Source: Bordetella parapertussis (GTDB lineage Bacteria > Pseudomonadota > Gammaproteobacteria > Burkholderiales > Burkholderiaceae_B). Taken from it: a stretch of 24,011 nucleotides of DNA. The position numbers were made by a program, and so were the translations under genes. Location of the stretch: contig CAMDEF010000053.1 in NCBI GenBank assembly GCA_945895265.1, positions 1 through 24,011 on the forward strand, written 5' to 3'. Positions 1-7,968 of the stretch are shown here, piece by piece; position 1 is the first letter of the stretch, and every line of letters begins with the position of its first letter. The notes under the pieces are model-generated. The model made no database searches, had not been told where the DNA came from, and was given only the letters and a program-made list of their open reading frames with translations.

Positions 1-113
1 GCAACAATTTGGCCTTGAGCGACCTGCAGCGACACACCCTTCAAAACGAGAATCACGTGGTTGTAGATAACCTCGATGCCGTTCACATTTAAAACGATCG
101 CAGGACTATTCAT
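1..113 (-). CDS. livF: ABC transporter ATP-binding protein, LivF type (partial, N-terminus only)
   Basis: Only the first 37 codons lie in the window; the gene runs off the left edge. The peptide begins MNSPAIVLNVNGIEVIYNHV and continues into LKGVSLQVAQGQIVA, which is the first beta strands of an ABC nucleotide-binding domain of the LivF family, just before the Walker A motif. It is the last visible gene of the operon that starts with the acyl-CoA synthetase at 6451, and lies 69 bases beyond the livK-like stop. LivF pairs with LivG as the second ATPase of branched-chain-amino-acid-type importers. An in-frame ATG at 122 is possible, but its GAAGAG sequence would touch the start codon, so 113 is preferred. 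The call rests on this short N-terminus plus gene order. Confidence 0.85.
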   Translation of the reverse strand, partial: MNSPAIVLNVNGIEVIYNHVILVLKGVSLQVAQGQIV

Positions 114-143
114 AGACAGCATCTCTTCATGGGGTGTGGAATC

Positions 144-178
144 TATCCCCGCCGGTCCGATGAGGACCAGCGGGGATA
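144..178 (-). promoter_or_regulatory. Intercistronic stem-loop between the livK-like gene and livF
   Basis: ATCCCCGC-C-GGTCC (145-158) pairs with GGACC-A-GCGGGGAT (164-177) around a five-base GATGA loop. There is one mismatch, and one extra T-A pair at 144/178. The stem begins five bases past the livK-like stop codon and no T-tract follows it. A strong hairpin directly after a binding-protein gene commonly stabilises the upstream mRNA or causes partial termination, so that binding protein exceeds transporter. That role is inferred. Confidence 0.6.
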
Positions 179-182
179 AGCC

Positions 183-1520
183 TTAGCGCTGGCAGTCCTC
201 TTTAGAGCGACGGGTCATCTTTTTCTCAGCGGCATATTTTTCAGCCGACGCTTTGACCATTGGATCAATCAGACTCTTGTCTGCTTGAAGCCAATCGGAC
301 GCCCACACAAACTTAGCACCATCCCAGGTGTGAACACGCGCCCACGCCGATCCCATGTGATCACTACAAGTCGTCGCCACAGGGCGCATCACACCTTTGA
401 AACCTAACGCATCCAGATCGGCTTGAGTCAGGTTCAGGTTTTCATAACCCCAGCGAGCTTGCTCTGGCGTGACAGGCTTACCTTTTCCAAACTTCGTCTG
501 CGCGGCACGGGCGCCCTCTACAGAAAGCATGGCACCAACAACGCCACGCATATAGAGCACTTGACCAACTTCGTTACGCGGACCGACTCCCTGGCCTTTG
601 TCATACACCATCGATAGAATTTGCTTGACCACATCAGACTGTGGTTCGGCGCCGTGCTGCATCATGACTGCGCTGTAACCTTTAGCGGCAGCACCAACAT
701 CTTTTAAATCAGGCTCAGCACCAGACCACCAAGTGCCAAACATCTTCTCGCGAGGGTAACCCACCGCGATCGCTTCACGGATAGCTGTCGGCGTCATGAC
801 ACCCCACGTTTGTAAAACGACATAGTCAGGTCTTTGTTGACGCACTTGTAGCCAGATAGCCTTTTGCTCAACACCTGGTGCTGGGATTGGAAGTAATTGC
901 AATTGAAAACCGTGTTTTTTGGCACGCTCTTCCATGATTGGCAACAGCTCTTTGCCAAAGGGGCTATCGTGATAGCCAACGGCAATTTTTTTACCTTTCA
1001 GCTTGTCCCAACCACCTTCCTTGTTGGCGATGTGCTGCAGCACAGTATCGCCCGCAACCCAATAATGTCCGATCAGAGGAAAGTTCCACTTGAAGATATC
1101 TCCATCGGCTGAATCGCTACGACCATAGCCGGAGGTGATCATTGGAATCTTGTCAGCAGGAACCTTCTCAGTTAACGCGAAAGTGATGCCAGTCGATAGT
1201 GGCTGGAATACCGTGGCTCCACCATGCTTTCCTTTCAACCGCTCGTAACACTCAACGCCTCGGTCAGTCGCATAAGCGGTTTCACACTCTTCAACAAGCG
1301 TCATCACGCCATTGACGCCACCACGTGCATTCACAAGCTTCATGTAATCGGCGTAGCCATTGGCAAATTGTGTTGCATTGGGCGCGACTGGGCCCGTACG
1401 ACCAGTCAAGCTAGGAAAAAACTGTACCTTTTCCTGTGCGGTAGCTACCGATGTACCCACCATTCCCGTCAACCCCGCGGTTGCGAGGGCGAGTCCTAAA
1501 GCAATCTGTCGAAATTTCAT
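183..1520 (-). CDS. ABC transporter periplasmic substrate-binding protein, LivK type
   Basis: 445 residues. Residues 1-29 form a Sec signal peptide (MKFRQIALGLALATAGLTG, then a VATA-QEK cleavage site). The mature protein fits the Peripla_BP_6 (Leu/Ile/Val-binding) fold: an opening VQFFPSLTGRTGPVAPNA segment, a GGVNG segment, and the inter-lobe region with GKKIAVGYHDSPFGKE near 177-192. It would capture the substrate in the periplasm and deliver it to LivHM. The start is supported by AGGAGATAATCC directly before the ATG. It lies between livM and livF in the operon. At 445 residues it is longer than classical LivK (about 370), like binding proteins of the larger HAAT group that often carry aromatic or organic acids. 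The substrate is not readable from sequence. Confidence 0.9.
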   Translation of the reverse strand: MKFRQIALGLALATAGLTGMVGTSVATAQEKVQFFPSLTGRTGPVAPNATQFANGYADYMKLVNARGGVNGVMTLVEECETAYATDRGVECYERLKGKHGGATVFQPLSTGITFALTEKVPADKIPMITSGYGRSDSADGDIFKWNFPLIGHYWVAGDTVLQHIANKEGGWDKLKGKKIAVGYHDSPFGKELLPIMEERAKKHGFQLQLLPIPAPGVEQKAIWLQVRQQRPDYVVLQTWGVMTPTAIREAIAVGYPREKMFGTWWSGAEPDLKDVGAAAKGYSAVMMQHGAEPQSDVVKQILSMVYDKGQGVGPRNEVGQVLYMRGVVGAMLSVEGARAAQTKFGKGKPVTPEQARWGYENLNLTQADLDALGFKGVMRPVATTCSDHMGSAWARVHTWDGAKFVWASDWLQADKSLIDPMVKASAEKYAAEKKMTRRSKEDCQR

Positions 1521-1607
1521 GGATTATCTCCTATTGCATTAAACACCGGTTAAAGCAGCGAAAGCCCTAGCTCTCTGGGTGTCGTCAGAGTACTGAGGTA
1601 CAAAAAA

Positions 1608-2684
1608 TCAATGCGGGAAGGGCCAAAGACGTAGCTTCTGTTTTCCGATACTCCAGAGCTTGGCTAACCCATGCGGCTCGGCGATAAGGAACCAAACGAT
1701 CAACCCGCCGAAGATCATGAACTCGGCGTGCGAAATCATTGCGGTCGAAACAGTTACCCCAACAAGACTGCCAACCCAAGGTAGCGCCTGGTTTAGAAAT
1801 ATCGGCAAAATCACAATAAAAGCCGCCCCAAAGAAGCTACCCATAATGGAGCCCATCCCGCCGATAATCACCATGAAGAGCAACTGGAACGAGCGATCAA
1901 TCGAAAACGCGGCCGGCTCCCAAGAGCCCAGGTGCACAAAAGCCCACAAGCCGCCTGCGACTCCGATAATGAACGAACTGACCGCAAAGGCGCTGAGTTT
2001 GGCATACATCGGTCGAATGCCAATCACCGCAGCAGCCACGTCCATATCGCGAATCGCCATCCATTCACGGCCGATCGCACCGCGCACTAAGTTCTTGGCT
2101 AAGAGTGCGAACGTCGCTGTAAAGGTCAGACAAAATAGATATTTCTCAACCGGCGAGTCGATTGTCCAACCCAAAAAACTGAGATTAGAGACCGCAACAG
2201 ATCCCGAAGAACTGCTGTTGGTAAACCAACCAATTCGAGCAAAAGCCCAGTCGCAAAAAAACTGTGCTGCGAGGGTAGCCACTGCCAGATAAAGCCCCTT
2301 AACACGTAGGCTCGGAACACCGAACAAGATTCCGACCAGCATCGCAAAAAAGCCACCCGCGAGCAACGCTAAGACTAACGGCATGTCCTCGATTCGAACA
2401 AAAACGTTGTAGGCCATATAGGCGCCCACAGCCATAAAAGCGCCCGACCCCAACGAAATCTGTCCACAGTAGCCCACCAAGATGTTTACACCGATAGCCG
2501 CCAAGGACAAGATCACAAACGGGATCAGAATCGCTCGAAAAAGATAGCCATCGGCAAGAAAGGGGACACCGATAAACGCAAACGCAATCAACGCTAAAAC
2601 AGCCCAGCGATCTTGCGCAATCGGAAAAATCTGTTGGTCGGCTCGGTAAGCAATCTTGAATTGGCCGTTTTCTCTGTAGAACAT
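1608..2684 (-). CDS. livM: ABC transporter permease, LivM type
   Basis: 358 residues from the chosen start MFYRENGQFKIAYRADQQIF. The frame is open further upstream to 2756, but that would overlap livH by about 60 bases, whereas AGAGGACC precedes the ATG at 2684 and leaves a ten-base gap after livH. It is a polytopic inner-membrane protein with about ten hydrophobic segments. LivM-family marks include VNILVGYCGQISLGSGAFMA near 70-90 and the cytoplasmic coupling region VRGAIGREWMAIRDMDVAAA with GIRPMYAKLSAFAVSSFIIG after it. With LivH it forms the transmembrane channel. The gap to the livK-like gene is 87 bases and shows nothing clear beyond that gene's ribosome binding site. Confidence 0.92.
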   Translation of the reverse strand: MFYRENGQFKIAYRADQQIFPIAQDRWAVLALIAFAFIGVPFLADGYLFRAILIPFVILSLAAIGVNILVGYCGQISLGSGAFMAVGAYMAYNVFVRIEDMPLVLALLAGGFFAMLVGILFGVPSLRVKGLYLAVATLAAQFFCDWAFARIGWFTNSSSSGSVAVSNLSFLGWTIDSPVEKYLFCLTFTATFALLAKNLVRGAIGREWMAIRDMDVAAAVIGIRPMYAKLSAFAVSSFIIGVAGGLWAFVHLGSWEPAAFSIDRSFQLLFMVIIGGMGSIMGSFFGAAFIVILPIFLNQALPWVGSLVGVTVSTAMISHAEFMIFGGLIVWFLIAEPHGLAKLWSIGKQKLRLWPFPH

Positions 2685-2694
2685 GCTGGTCCTC

Positions 2695-3624
2695 TTACAC
2701 TCGGTCAATAATCTTTTCACCGAACAAACCTTGCGGTCTGAACAGCAGGAACACAAGCGCTAAAACGTATGCGAACCAAATTTCAATACCGCCACCCACC
2801 AACGGCCCCAAATAGACCTCTGAGAGTTTTTCGCCAACACCAATAATCAGACCGCCTATGATGGCCCCTGGAACGGACGTCAACCCCCCAAGAATGATGA
2901 CCGGAAGAGCTTTGAGTGCGACGGTAGTCAAGGAAAACTGAACGCCAATCTTAGAACCCCAGATGATGCCCGCAACTAACGCAGTGATGCCTGCAACAAA
3001 CCAAACAATGACCCACATTCGATTAAGCGGAATACCGATTGATTGTGCGGCCTGATGATCGTCTGCAACGGCTCGTAATGCCCGCCCAGTGGTAGTCTTC
3101 TGAAAGAACAAAGACAGAACAGCCACAAGAGTCGCAGCAATCAGGGCCGCAATCAGATCTTCCTTGTTGACCAGCAAGCCCCCTTGAAATAAGTTATCCA
3201 AGACAAATATCGGCTCTTTGGGCATACCAACATTGATACGGTAGACCGCGCTACCAAAAATAGTCTGACCAAAGCCGTCAAGAAAATACGTAATGCCAAG
3301 TGTTGCCATCAAAAGTGTTACGGCTTCCTGATTCACCAGATGACGCAAGACCAGACGCTCTACCAGCCAAGCAAAAACCAGCATGCACATTGCCGCTAAA
3401 ACAAATGCAATGATGTTGGCCAGCAGCAGACTTTCAAAACCTAACCAGGCTGGCACCCACTCAGAGAAACGCGCCATGGCGAGCGCGGCAAACAGCACCA
3501 TGGCGCCTTGAGCAAAGTTGAACACACCAGACGCTTTAAAAATCAGTACAAATCCAAGAGCAACCACTGAATACAGCACTCCCGCCATTAGGCCGCCAAG
3601 CGTGGTCTCCAGGAAAAATGCCAT
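2695..3624 (-). CDS. livH: ABC transporter permease, LivH type
   Basis: 309 residues, usual for LivH. It opens with MAFFLETTLGGLMAGVLYSV and FVLIFKASGVFNFAQGAMVL, the conserved N-terminal membrane region. The coupling region TTTGRALRAVADDHQAAQSI and GIPLNRMWVIVWFVAGITAL follows near 172-215, and the C-terminal SVPGAIIGGLIIGVGEKLSE region near 250-270. About eight membrane segments are visible. It is the inner-membrane partner of LivM. GGAG lies before the ATG, and only 14 bases separate it from the livG stop, so the two are surely co-transcribed. Confidence 0.93.
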   Translation of the reverse strand: MAFFLETTLGGLMAGVLYSVVALGFVLIFKASGVFNFAQGAMVLFAALAMARFSEWVPAWLGFESLLLANIIAFVLAAMCMLVFAWLVERLVLRHLVNQEAVTLLMATLGITYFLDGFGQTIFGSAVYRINVGMPKEPIFVLDNLFQGGLLVNKEDLIAALIAATLVAVLSLFFQKTTTGRALRAVADDHQAAQSIGIPLNRMWVIVWFVAGITALVAGIIWGSKIGVQFSLTTVALKALPVIILGGLTSVPGAIIGGLIIGVGEKLSEVYLGPLVGGGIEIWFAYVLALVFLLFRPQGLFGEKIIDRV

Positions 3625-3638
3625 CTATATCTCCGTGT

Positions 3639-4424
3639 TTAGTGTGATGTGCCTAGATAGGCTTGAATCACTTCGTCGTTGGCACGCACCTCATCGGGTG
3701 TACCGTCACCAATCTTTTTTCCGTAGTCCAACACCACTACGCGATCACTAATATCCATCACCACACCCATATCGTGTTCAATCAGGACGATGGTTGTACC
3801 AAACTCATCTTGAACATCCATGATGAAGCGACACATATCCTGCTTTTCTTCGACGTTCATCCCTGCCATGGGCTCATCGAGCAACAACACCTGGGGCTCC
3901 ATTGCCAGCGCACGCGCAAGATCAACTCGTTTTTGTAAGCCATACGGAAGCTGACCAACTGAAATCTTTCGATAGGCCTGAATCTCTAAAAAATCAATGA
4001 TGTGCTCAACTTTCTCGCGATTGGCGATTTCTTCGCGCTCTGCAGGCCCCAAACGAAGCGCTTGCAACAAAATATTGCTTCGAATGTACAAATTACGCCC
4101 CGTCATAATGTTGTCGATGACGCTCATGCCTTTAAAGAGCGCCAGGTTCTGAAAGGTGCGCGCGATGCCCATTTTGGCAACTTGACGACTATTCATATGA
4201 CTAAAGGTCTGGCCACGAAAGGTGATTGAACCTGCCTGGGGCGTGTACACCCCATTAATACAGTTCAGCATCGAGCTCTTACCTGCTCCATTTGGACCGA
4301 TGATCGCTCTAATCTCATGCTCTCTAACATTAAAGGAAATATCCGACAGCGCTTTGACTCCTCCAAAGCGCAAACTAATATTTTCAACATCTAAGATGAC
4401 ATCGCCAATTTGCCGATTTGCCAT
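3639..4424 (-). CDS. livG: ABC transporter ATP-binding protein, LivG type
   Basis: 261 residues. Walker A is GPNGAGKS at 43-50. The Q-loop region is ARTFQNLALF near 88-97. Walker B is VLLLDEP at 179-185, followed by the LivG-typical MAGMNVEE, and the H-loop is IVLIEHDMGVV. The ABC signature at 158-166 reads QLPYGLQKR, weaker than the usual LSYGQQRR but in the right place. It powers the LivHM channel together with LivF, in the cytoplasm. AAGGA precedes the ATG. The start codon directly abuts the stop codon of a 21-codon ORF (4425-4490) that itself overlaps the ligase stop, so translation may be coupled through the whole junction. Confidence 0.94.
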   Translation of the reverse strand: MANRQIGDVILDVENISLRFGGVKALSDISFNVREHEIRAIIGPNGAGKSSMLNCINGVYTPQAGSITFRGQTFSHMNSRQVAKMGIARTFQNLALFKGMSVIDNIMTGRNLYIRSNILLQALRLGPAEREEIANREKVEHIIDFLEIQAYRKISVGQLPYGLQKRVDLARALAMEPQVLLLDEPMAGMNVEEKQDMCRFIMDVQDEFGTTIVLIEHDMGVVMDISDRVVVLDYGKKIGDGTPDEVRANDEVIQAYLGTSH

Positions 4425-4490
4425 TTACGATCCTTGTTTTCTTAAGAATACAGGTCCGACGCGATTGACAGTCCGTTGAACGGTCGTCAT
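4425..4490 (-). CDS. Possible 21-residue coupling ORF between the ligase and livG
   Basis: An ATG at 4490 overlaps the ligase stop as ATGA. The frame reads MTTVQRTVNRVGPVF and ends LRKQGS, and its TAA (4427-4425) sits immediately before the livG ATG. The livG ribosome binding site AAGGA lies inside it. Both junctions suit termination-reinitiation, so it may simply carry ribosomes from the ligase to livG. The peptide has no recognisable domain, is basic, and could equally be chance. No dedicated ribosome binding site was judged strong. Confidence 0.3.
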   Translation of the reverse strand: MTTVQRTVNRVGPVFLRKQGS

Positions 4491-6451
4491 GTCTTTCCTA
4501 CGACAAATGTGGTGACCTCGTGTATCTTCAACGTTGCCGAGACCTTACCTTCCCGTCCATCTTCAAAGCGCACTTGAGTCTCGATGAACTGCTCGGACAA
4601 ACCGCCGTATATCGCATTCACTAGCGGTGCATACTTGCTCTCGACAAATCCACGCCTTACCTTCCGTGTGCGCGTCAACTCATCGTCATCGGGATCAAGC
4701 TCTTTGTGCAACACCAAAAACTTAGAGATCTGAGCATGCCCGAGCATCGATTCTTTAGATAACTCTTCGTTCATCTTTTCAATACAGCCACGGATGAGTT
4801 CAGCCACGGCAGCGTTACCCGTCAAGTCCACATAGCCACTGTAGGCAATGTTACGGCGTTCAGCCCAATTTCCAACCGCTTCAAGATCGATATTCACAAA
4901 TGCACTTATCGTTTCGCGCCCCGAGCCAAATACAACGGCTTCTTTAATAAAGCTAAAGAATTTCAGCTTGTTCTCTATGTATTTAGGCGCAAATACTTTT
5001 CCATTTGCTAGCGTGGAGACATCTTTTGCACGATCGATAATGCGAAGATCTCCGTCATTATCGATCACACCAGCATCTCCTGTGCGGAAGTAGCCATCTG
5101 CGTCAAACGCCTCAATGGTCGCCTCGGCGTTTTTGTAATAACGATCCATCATAGACACGCCACGCACTAATACCTCGCTGTTGTCTCCGATACGAATTTC
5201 AACGCCCGGGGAAGGCTTTCCAACCGAGTCATATTTAACCTCACCGTCTCGTTGGATGCAGACATACGCGCATGTTTCCGTTTGTCCGTATAGCTGTTTC
5301 AAATTCACACCGATAGACCGATAGAATCTGAATAGATCTGGACCAATCGCCTCTCCCGCTGTGTATGCGACACGAATGTTGCTCATTCCTAAGGTATTGC
5401 GTAACGGGCCATACACAAACATATTGCCTAAGGCGTACAACAGGCGCTGCCCCAATCGCACCGGTTTGCCATCCAACAGATTGGAGCCGCATTGCCGAGC
5501 AACACCCATGAAGTAATCAAACATCTTGCGCTTGATACGACCAGCATCTTCCATGCGAATCGTGACAGAAGTCAGTAGCCCTTCGTACACGCGCGGTGGT
5601 GCGAAGTAATAAGTTGGACCGATCTCTTTCATATCCGTACTGACAGTCTCTCGCGACTCAGGACAATTTACTGTAAAGCCTGAGGCCAGGCATTGGGCCA
5701 TCGAAAACAAAAAGTCGCCCACCCAAGCCATTGGAAGATACGCCATCACACTATCCGCAGGCGACAGAGCATCAACCTCACAGGCGCCTCTGCCGGCACC
5801 GATCATCGATGCATGTGTTTGGCAAACGCCTTTAGGCTTGCCCGTCGTACCCGACGTGTAGAGAATCACACTTACATCGCTTGACTGACCAAGTGCAACT
5901 TGCGCATCAAAGTAGTCAGGCTTTGCTTGATTGAAACTGCGCCCTGCCTCCAAAAGCTCATCAATAAAGCAAAGCCTTGCGTCGTCATAGCCCCGCATCC
6001 CTCTTGGATCGAGATAAAAAATATGGCGTAGTGCAGGAATCTGATCTGCTATTTCAAGCAGCTTATCGACTTGCTCCTGATCCTCTGCAAACGCAAAACC
6101 GATCTCCGCATCCTGCAACACATATGTCATTTCTGTTGCGACTGCGTCCTGATATAGCGGCACAGCAGTGCCGCCAAGCGCATGTGCAGCCAGCATTGCC
6201 TGATATAAGCGAGGCCGATTGTCACCAATGATGCCGAGGGTCATACCGCGGCCAAAGCCCTTGCTTGCGAGTCCGCCAGCCAGTTCGCGCACAGTCTTGG
6301 CTGCGTCTGCCCAAGACTCCGTCTGCCAAATACCAAGAAACTTCTCGCGATATGCTGGATGCGTTGGCCGCACCCGCGCATGCGACAGCAATAGTCGAGG
6401 AAACGTTGGATCGCGCGTTAAGTCGAAATTTTCTTGGGGCTGGCTAGACAT
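4487..6451 (-). CDS. AMP-dependent acyl-CoA synthetase (long-chain fatty-acid-CoA ligase type)
   Basis: 654 residues of the ANL adenylate-forming superfamily. The P-loop YTSGTTGKPKG is at 198-208, the A5 motif YGQTET at 388-393, YFRTGDAG at 454-461, and the hinge region DRAKDVSTLANGKVFAP near 473-489. The FadD15/FACL-like form of that hinge points to a long-chain or bulky acid rather than acetate. It would convert an acid, CoA and ATP to acyl-CoA, AMP and pyrophosphate in the cytoplasm. It is the first gene of the operon that continues with livGHM, livK and livF, so the likely job is to trap the imported acid as a CoA thioester. AAAAAAGG lies before the ATG. The exact acid cannot be read. Confidence 0.9.
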   Translation of the reverse strand: MSSQPQENFDLTRDPTFPRLLLSHARVRPTHPAYREKFLGIWQTESWADAAKTVRELAGGLASKGFGRGMTLGIIGDNRPRLYQAMLAAHALGGTAVPLYQDAVATEMTYVLQDAEIGFAFAEDQEQVDKLLEIADQIPALRHIFYLDPRGMRGYDDARLCFIDELLEAGRSFNQAKPDYFDAQVALGQSSDVSVILYTSGTTGKPKGVCQTHASMIGAGRGACEVDALSPADSVMAYLPMAWVGDFLFSMAQCLASGFTVNCPESRETVSTDMKEIGPTYYFAPPRVYEGLLTSVTIRMEDAGRIKRKMFDYFMGVARQCGSNLLDGKPVRLGQRLLYALGNMFVYGPLRNTLGMSNIRVAYTAGEAIGPDLFRFYRSIGVNLKQLYGQTETCAYVCIQRDGEVKYDSVGKPSPGVEIRIGDNSEVLVRGVSMMDRYYKNAEATIEAFDADGYFRTGDAGVIDNDGDLRIIDRAKDVSTLANGKVFAPKYIENKLKFFSFIKEAVVFGSGRETISAFVNIDLEAVGNWAERRNIAYSGYVDLTGNAAVAELIRGCIEKMNEELSKESMLGHAQISKFLVLHKELDPDDDELTRTRKVRRGFVESKYAPLVNAIYGGLSEQFIETQVRFEDGREGKVSATLKIHEVTTFVVGKT

Positions 6452-6480
6452 GCGTAAATAACCTTTTTTGTCTCATGCAA

Positions 6481-6528
6481 GCAAGTTCTCTTTATAGATC
6501 ATCCGCCATTGGAACGGCTTGAACTTGC
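6481..6528. promoter_or_regulatory. Inverted repeat upstream of the ligase-liv operon
   Basis: GCAAGTTC (6481-6488) and GAACTTGC (6521-6528) are perfect 8-base inverted copies. Their centres are 40 bases apart, about four helical turns, and they lie 30-77 bases upstream of the ligase start. On the minus strand TATAAA (6497-6492) falls between them as a possible -10, but I see no good -35. It could be a two-site operator for a regulator acting on the catabolic operon, or a hairpin in the 5' leader. Confidence 0.4.
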
Positions 6529-6631
6529 GTGATTCTTACGCATATTTTGGTAAGGGATAAAACAGTAAAGTAATGGTGCTTTGCAGCATTTTCTGCTCGC
6601 ATTGTTAATTTGCACTGAATCCTGACCCATC

Positions 6632-6663
6632 AAAATCGACTGCGCTATCGCGCGGTCGATTTT
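6632..6663 (-). terminator. Rho-independent terminator after the MFS transporter
   Basis: AAAATCGAC-T-GCGC and GCGC-G-GTCGATTTT form a 14-pair stem, counting one G-T wobble, around a TATC loop. The stem starts four bases past the MFS stop codon on the minus strand and ends in TTTT. It is nearly symmetric, so it could also act on the plus strand, but the gene position points to the minus strand. It separates the MFS gene from the ligase operon. Confidence 0.75.
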
Positions 6664-6666
6664 GGT

Positions 6667-7902
6667 TCAGGTATTTGGTTGTTGGGGTCGCTGAGCGAAC
6701 CAGAAGGCAAGGGCGCCAATCACAGCAATACCTGAAATCGCCGTAAAGCCAAGCTGATAATCGCCAGTCACATCGCCTAGATAACCGGCGATCAGTGGTC
6801 CGACAGTTTGTCCAATCGCAGCGATTGAGGCGGATATACCGAGAATCATTCCGATCGACTTTCGGCCAAAATAGTCCGCCCGAATCGCCTGCATGAAAGG
6901 GCCCCTGATACCCCAGGCTAGGCCGTGACCTAAAGCGAAAAAGATTAGCTCGAGGGCATGGGTGGCATACGTCAGTACGAACAACGCACCTGCATGTAAC
7001 AACATGCATGACGCCGCGACAAGCCTTTTGTCGAACTTGTCTCCTAGGTATCCGCCTATTAACACGCCGGTAACCTGAGAGCCTGTCATGATCATGATGA
7101 ACAGAGATGCCTGCGTGATGGTGTAGCCCATCGAAATTCGCATGTGATTGATGGCGTGAGTGTTAACCGTCATCACCACGACGAGCGCGATCCCGTGCCC
7201 CGCCGCTAAGAGCCAGAATGCTTTGGTTCTTAGTGCTTGTCCGACAGTGAAGGTGGGCTCTGGCGTAGCGGCTGTCACAGAGCCGTTTGCTTGAGCTTGC
7301 GTTTGGCTGTTTATACCATCGACGACTTCGCCAAAATCTTCGGGTCGACGCCGAAACAAAGTCGCGAGCGGATAACCAATGATGATTGAGATGATGCCGC
7401 TACAAAAGGCCGTGGTTCGCCAGCCAAACATTTCGATAGAACCGGCAATCAAGGGCACGAAAAGTCCGCCGACGGCAAAGCCAAGACCGACGACAGATAA
7501 CGCTCTCGCTCTTTTCTTTTCGAACCACTGAATCACAGCGACGTTGAGCGGGAAGTACCCGAACATGGACATGCCAAGAGCGCAAATGATGATGCTGAGG
7601 TAAAAGCCCGTCAGGGTTTCGATTTGACTCAGACAAATAAAACCTAAGCCAAACAGGATGATGCCCGTTTTGATGATGCCCTTGGCCCCGAAACGGTCTA
7701 GAAACCAGCCAATTGCAGGACCAAGTAAAGCTGCTTCCATGGCGAGCATCGCCGCGCCTACGGAAAGTGACGTCTTGCTCCAACCCATCTCTGTCGCAAG
7801 CACTGCCACATAGGCGCCAAACGCCTGGTACAGCATCATCGCCTGTATCAATTGCAAACCAGCGGCTGCGAACGCCATTTTCCAGCCGTAAAAAACTCTC
7901 AT
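6667..7902 (-). CDS. MFS transporter, monocarboxylate/oxalate-antiporter-like
   Basis: 411 residues with about twelve membrane segments in two halves and a charged central loop (about 190-220: RRRPEDFGEV then a polar linker). The MFS loop 2-3 motif appears as GWFLDRFGAKG at 65-75 and its second-half counterpart as GGYLGDKFDKR. The opening FYGWKMAFAAAGLQLIQ and overall layout resemble the OxlT/monocarboxylate-porter group, which moves small organic acids across the inner membrane. It is monocistronic with its own terminator. The start at 7902 has only a weak ribosome binding site (TGGGC); an in-frame ATG at codon 9 is an alternative. The substrate is not determinable. Confidence 0.88.
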   Translation of the reverse strand: MRVFYGWKMAFAAAGLQLIQAMMLYQAFGAYVAVLATEMGWSKTSLSVGAAMLAMEAALLGPAIGWFLDRFGAKGIIKTGIILFGLGFICLSQIETLTGFYLSIIICALGMSMFGYFPLNVAVIQWFEKKRARALSVVGLGFAVGGLFVPLIAGSIEMFGWRTTAFCSGIISIIIGYPLATLFRRRPEDFGEVVDGINSQTQAQANGSVTAATPEPTFTVGQALRTKAFWLLAAGHGIALVVVMTVNTHAINHMRISMGYTITQASLFIMIMTGSQVTGVLIGGYLGDKFDKRLVAASCMLLHAGALFVLTYATHALELIFFALGHGLAWGIRGPFMQAIRADYFGRKSIGMILGISASIAAIGQTVGPLIAGYLGDVTGDYQLGFTAISGIAVIGALAFWFAQRPQQPNT

Positions 7903-7929
7903 AAATTAGCCCAGATTTCGGCGGAATTT

Positions 7930-7957
7930 GATATAAAAAACAGCGACGCCTAGTTAA
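7930..7957 (-). promoter_or_regulatory. Candidate sigma-70 promoter of the MFS gene
   Basis: On the minus strand TTAACT (7957-7952) and TATATC (7935-7930) are separated by 16 bases, with T-rich DNA before the -10. This lies 28 bases upstream of the MFS start codon and just past the dehydrogenase remnant. The match is moderate and the spacer slightly short. Confidence 0.3.
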
Positions 7958-7968
7958 TACCTGAGAGT

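Noticed and set aside
1660..2292. Long plus-strand open frame of 210 codons
   Set aside because: It is antisense to livM, whose membrane-protein signature and operon place are unambiguous; the composition of this frame is that of a shadow.
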